From an uncultured Parvularculaceae bacterium (GTDB lineage: Bacteria > Pseudomonadota > Alphaproteobacteria > Caulobacterales > Parvularculaceae), in NCBI GenBank assembly GCA_947259815.1, contig CAMYNO010000214.1:1-6339 (forward strand): a stretch of 6,339 nt of DNA, given 5' to 3'. A program made the position numbers and the translations under genes. The first letter of the stretch is position 1, and every line of letters begins with the position of its first letter. A model generated the notes under the pieces. The model worked only from the letters and a program-made list of their open reading frames with translations, ran no database searches and was not told the origin of the DNA. Of this stretch, positions 5,235-6,339 are shown piece after piece.

Positions 5235-6339
5235 ATGAAAATTAAAACGGTGATTCTGGGCGTTATTGCATCGCTCGCGGTCAGCGCGGCGGCGGTACAG
5301 GCACAGGAAGTCGCGACGCGTTCAATTGGTGAAGGCCCCTATGAGCGTCTGGTGATACGCGGCGCGACGGTCATTGACGGCGCTGGCGCCCCGCCCATGG
5401 GCCCAATTGATATTGTCGTCGAGGGGGGCCGGATTACGGAGATTAAGTCCGTTGGCGCTCCGGGCCTGCCGATAAAGCAGGAAAACCGGCCGGCGCAAGG
5501 TACGCGCGAAATTGACGCGACCGGCAAATATCTTCTGCCCGGCTTTGTCAGCCTGCACGCCCATATTCACGATGAGAGCACGGGGCAAGGCGTCCCCCCG
5601 GACTATATTTTCCGCCTTTGGCTTGCCCACGGCATTACGACGGTACGCGATCTCGGCAATCAGGGCGGCGCAGCGTGGACGTCCACGCTTGCCCGCCGTT
5701 CGGCCCGCAATGAAATTGATGCGCCGAATATTTATCCGTATCCGGTCTTTCGGGGTTGGAGTGCGGGTGAAGTCGATACGCCCGCTCAGGCGCGCGCGCG
5801 CATTCGTAAGCTCAAGAATGACGGCGCCGTTGGCGTGAAGTTCTTCGGCGCGCCCGAGGAAATTCTTTGGGCCGGTCTTGAAGAAGCGAGAAAGCAGGGC
5901 CTGCGCACGACCATGCATCATGCACAGCTTGATGTCGCCCATGCTGATGTTCTCGATACCTCGGCTCATGGGCTGAATTCGATGGAGCATTGGTACGGCC
6001 TGCCGGAAGCCCTGTTTGAAGACCGCACCCTGCAACATTATCCGCTCGATTATAATTACAGCGACGAGCAGCACCGGTTTGAAAATGCCGGTCGACTTTG
6101 GGCGCAGGCGGCCGAACCCGGTTCCGACCATTGGAACCAGGTTATGGAAACGCTGCTGGAGCGTGACTTCGCTATTGTTCCGACCTTCTCGATATATTTA
6201 TCGAGCCGCGACTGGATGCGTATGCGCCGGGCCGAATGGCACGATGATTACACGCTCCCCAGCCTTTGGAACTTTTTCAAGCCGGACCGCGACGCTCATG
6301 GTTCCTACTGGTTCGATTGGGGTACGGAACAGGAAACCG
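5235..6339 (+). CDS. Exported metal-dependent amidohydrolase (imidazolonepropionase-like), C-terminus cut by window edge
   Basis: 368 codons are readable from ATG 5235 (Shine-Dalgarno AGAGGGG) to the right edge. Seen: a signal peptide with Lys2/Lys4, a hydrophobic core (5-20) and a likely cleavage site after VQA (21-23); a beta-sandwich strand set with LVIRGATVIDGAG (39-51) and the matching YLLPGF (99-104); then the barrel with metal ligands His108 and His110 (SLHAHIHD), probable carboxylated Lys202 (VGVKFFG), His229 (MHHA) and His252 (SMEHW). The last expected ligand, an Asp, should lie beyond the edge, perhaps with 100 or more further residues. The Asp that often precedes HxH is Ser106 here, but it is not a metal ligand. 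Known relatives hydrolyse cyclic amides, dipeptides or similar C-N bonds; the substrate here is unknown. Periplasmic location and divergence from a BlaI-type repressor suggest regulated scavenging or detoxification. Confidence 0.88.
   Translation, partial: MKIKTVILGVIASLAVSAAAVQAQEVATRSIGEGPYERLVIRGATVIDGAGAPPMGPIDIVVEGGRITEIKSVGAPGLPIKQENRPAQGTREIDATGKYLLPGFVSLHAHIHDESTGQGVPPDYIFRLWLAHGITTVRDLGNQGGAAWTSTLARRSARNEIDAPNIYPYPVFRGWSAGEVDTPAQARARIRKLKNDGAVGVKFFGAPEEILWAGLEEARKQGLRTTMHHAQLDVAHADVLDTSAHGLNSMEHWYGLPEALFEDRTLQHYPLDYNYSDEQHRFENAGRLWAQAAEPGSDHWNQVMETLLERDFAIVPTFSIYLSSRDWMRMRRAEWHDDYTLPSLWNFFKPDRDAHGSYWFDWGTEQET

Noticed and set aside
5322..6131. Long open frame of 269 codons on the minus strand
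   Set aside because: It lies wholly opposite the amidohydrolase, which has a signal peptide and metal-ligand motifs; the antisense translation shows no recognisable domain and is a by-product of codon bias.

Overview
The window looks like chromosome of a flagellated alphaproteobacterium. It carries flbT and flaF, a flagellin-regulatory pair essentially confined to Alphaproteobacteria. Base composition is moderately GC-rich and codon use looks even across all genes, with no sign of a transferred island. I cannot name the genus. No RNA genes, insertion sequences, CRISPR arrays or long repeats are visible. The coding density is very high: the two gaps between genes are about 67 and 138 bases.

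Layout. (1) Positions 1-2412, minus strand: a two-gene unit. A 2-oxoglutarate/Fe(II) oxygenase of the isopenicillin-N-synthase-like family comes first. It is joined by a 4-base TTGA stop/start overlap to an FAD-dependent oxidoreductase of the PYROXD2/phytoene-desaturase-like family, which runs off the left edge. (2) Positions 2413-2479: a short divergent gap. (3) Positions 2480-3230, plus strand: flbT and flaF, overlapping by 11 bases. (4) Positions 3227-5096, minus strand: a BlaI/MecI-family repressor followed, with a 14-base overlap, by an M56 (BlaR1-type) membrane metallopeptidase. The stop codons of flaF and of the peptidase gene share one CTAG. (5) Positions 5097-5234: a divergent regulatory region with two 16-base BlaI-type dyads. 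(6) Positions 5235-6339, plus strand: an exported metal-dependent amidohydrolase, cut by the right edge.

How the parts may work together. The repressor and peptidase form a BlaI/BlaR1-type sensing pair: a membrane protease responding to a periplasmic signal relieves repression at the dyads. The peptidase lacks the penicillin-binding sensor of true BlaR1. It carries instead a roughly 180-residue acidic periplasmic part with two cysteines and a charged helical tail, so the signal is probably not a beta-lactam bound in the classical way. The dyads lie between the repressor gene and the divergent exported amidohydrolase, which makes the amidohydrolase a natural candidate target. This is inference. 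The oxygenase and the FAD enzyme are probably co-translated and may act on one small-molecule substrate, which cannot be named from sequence. FlbT and FlaF set flagellin synthesis, but no flagellin gene is in the window.
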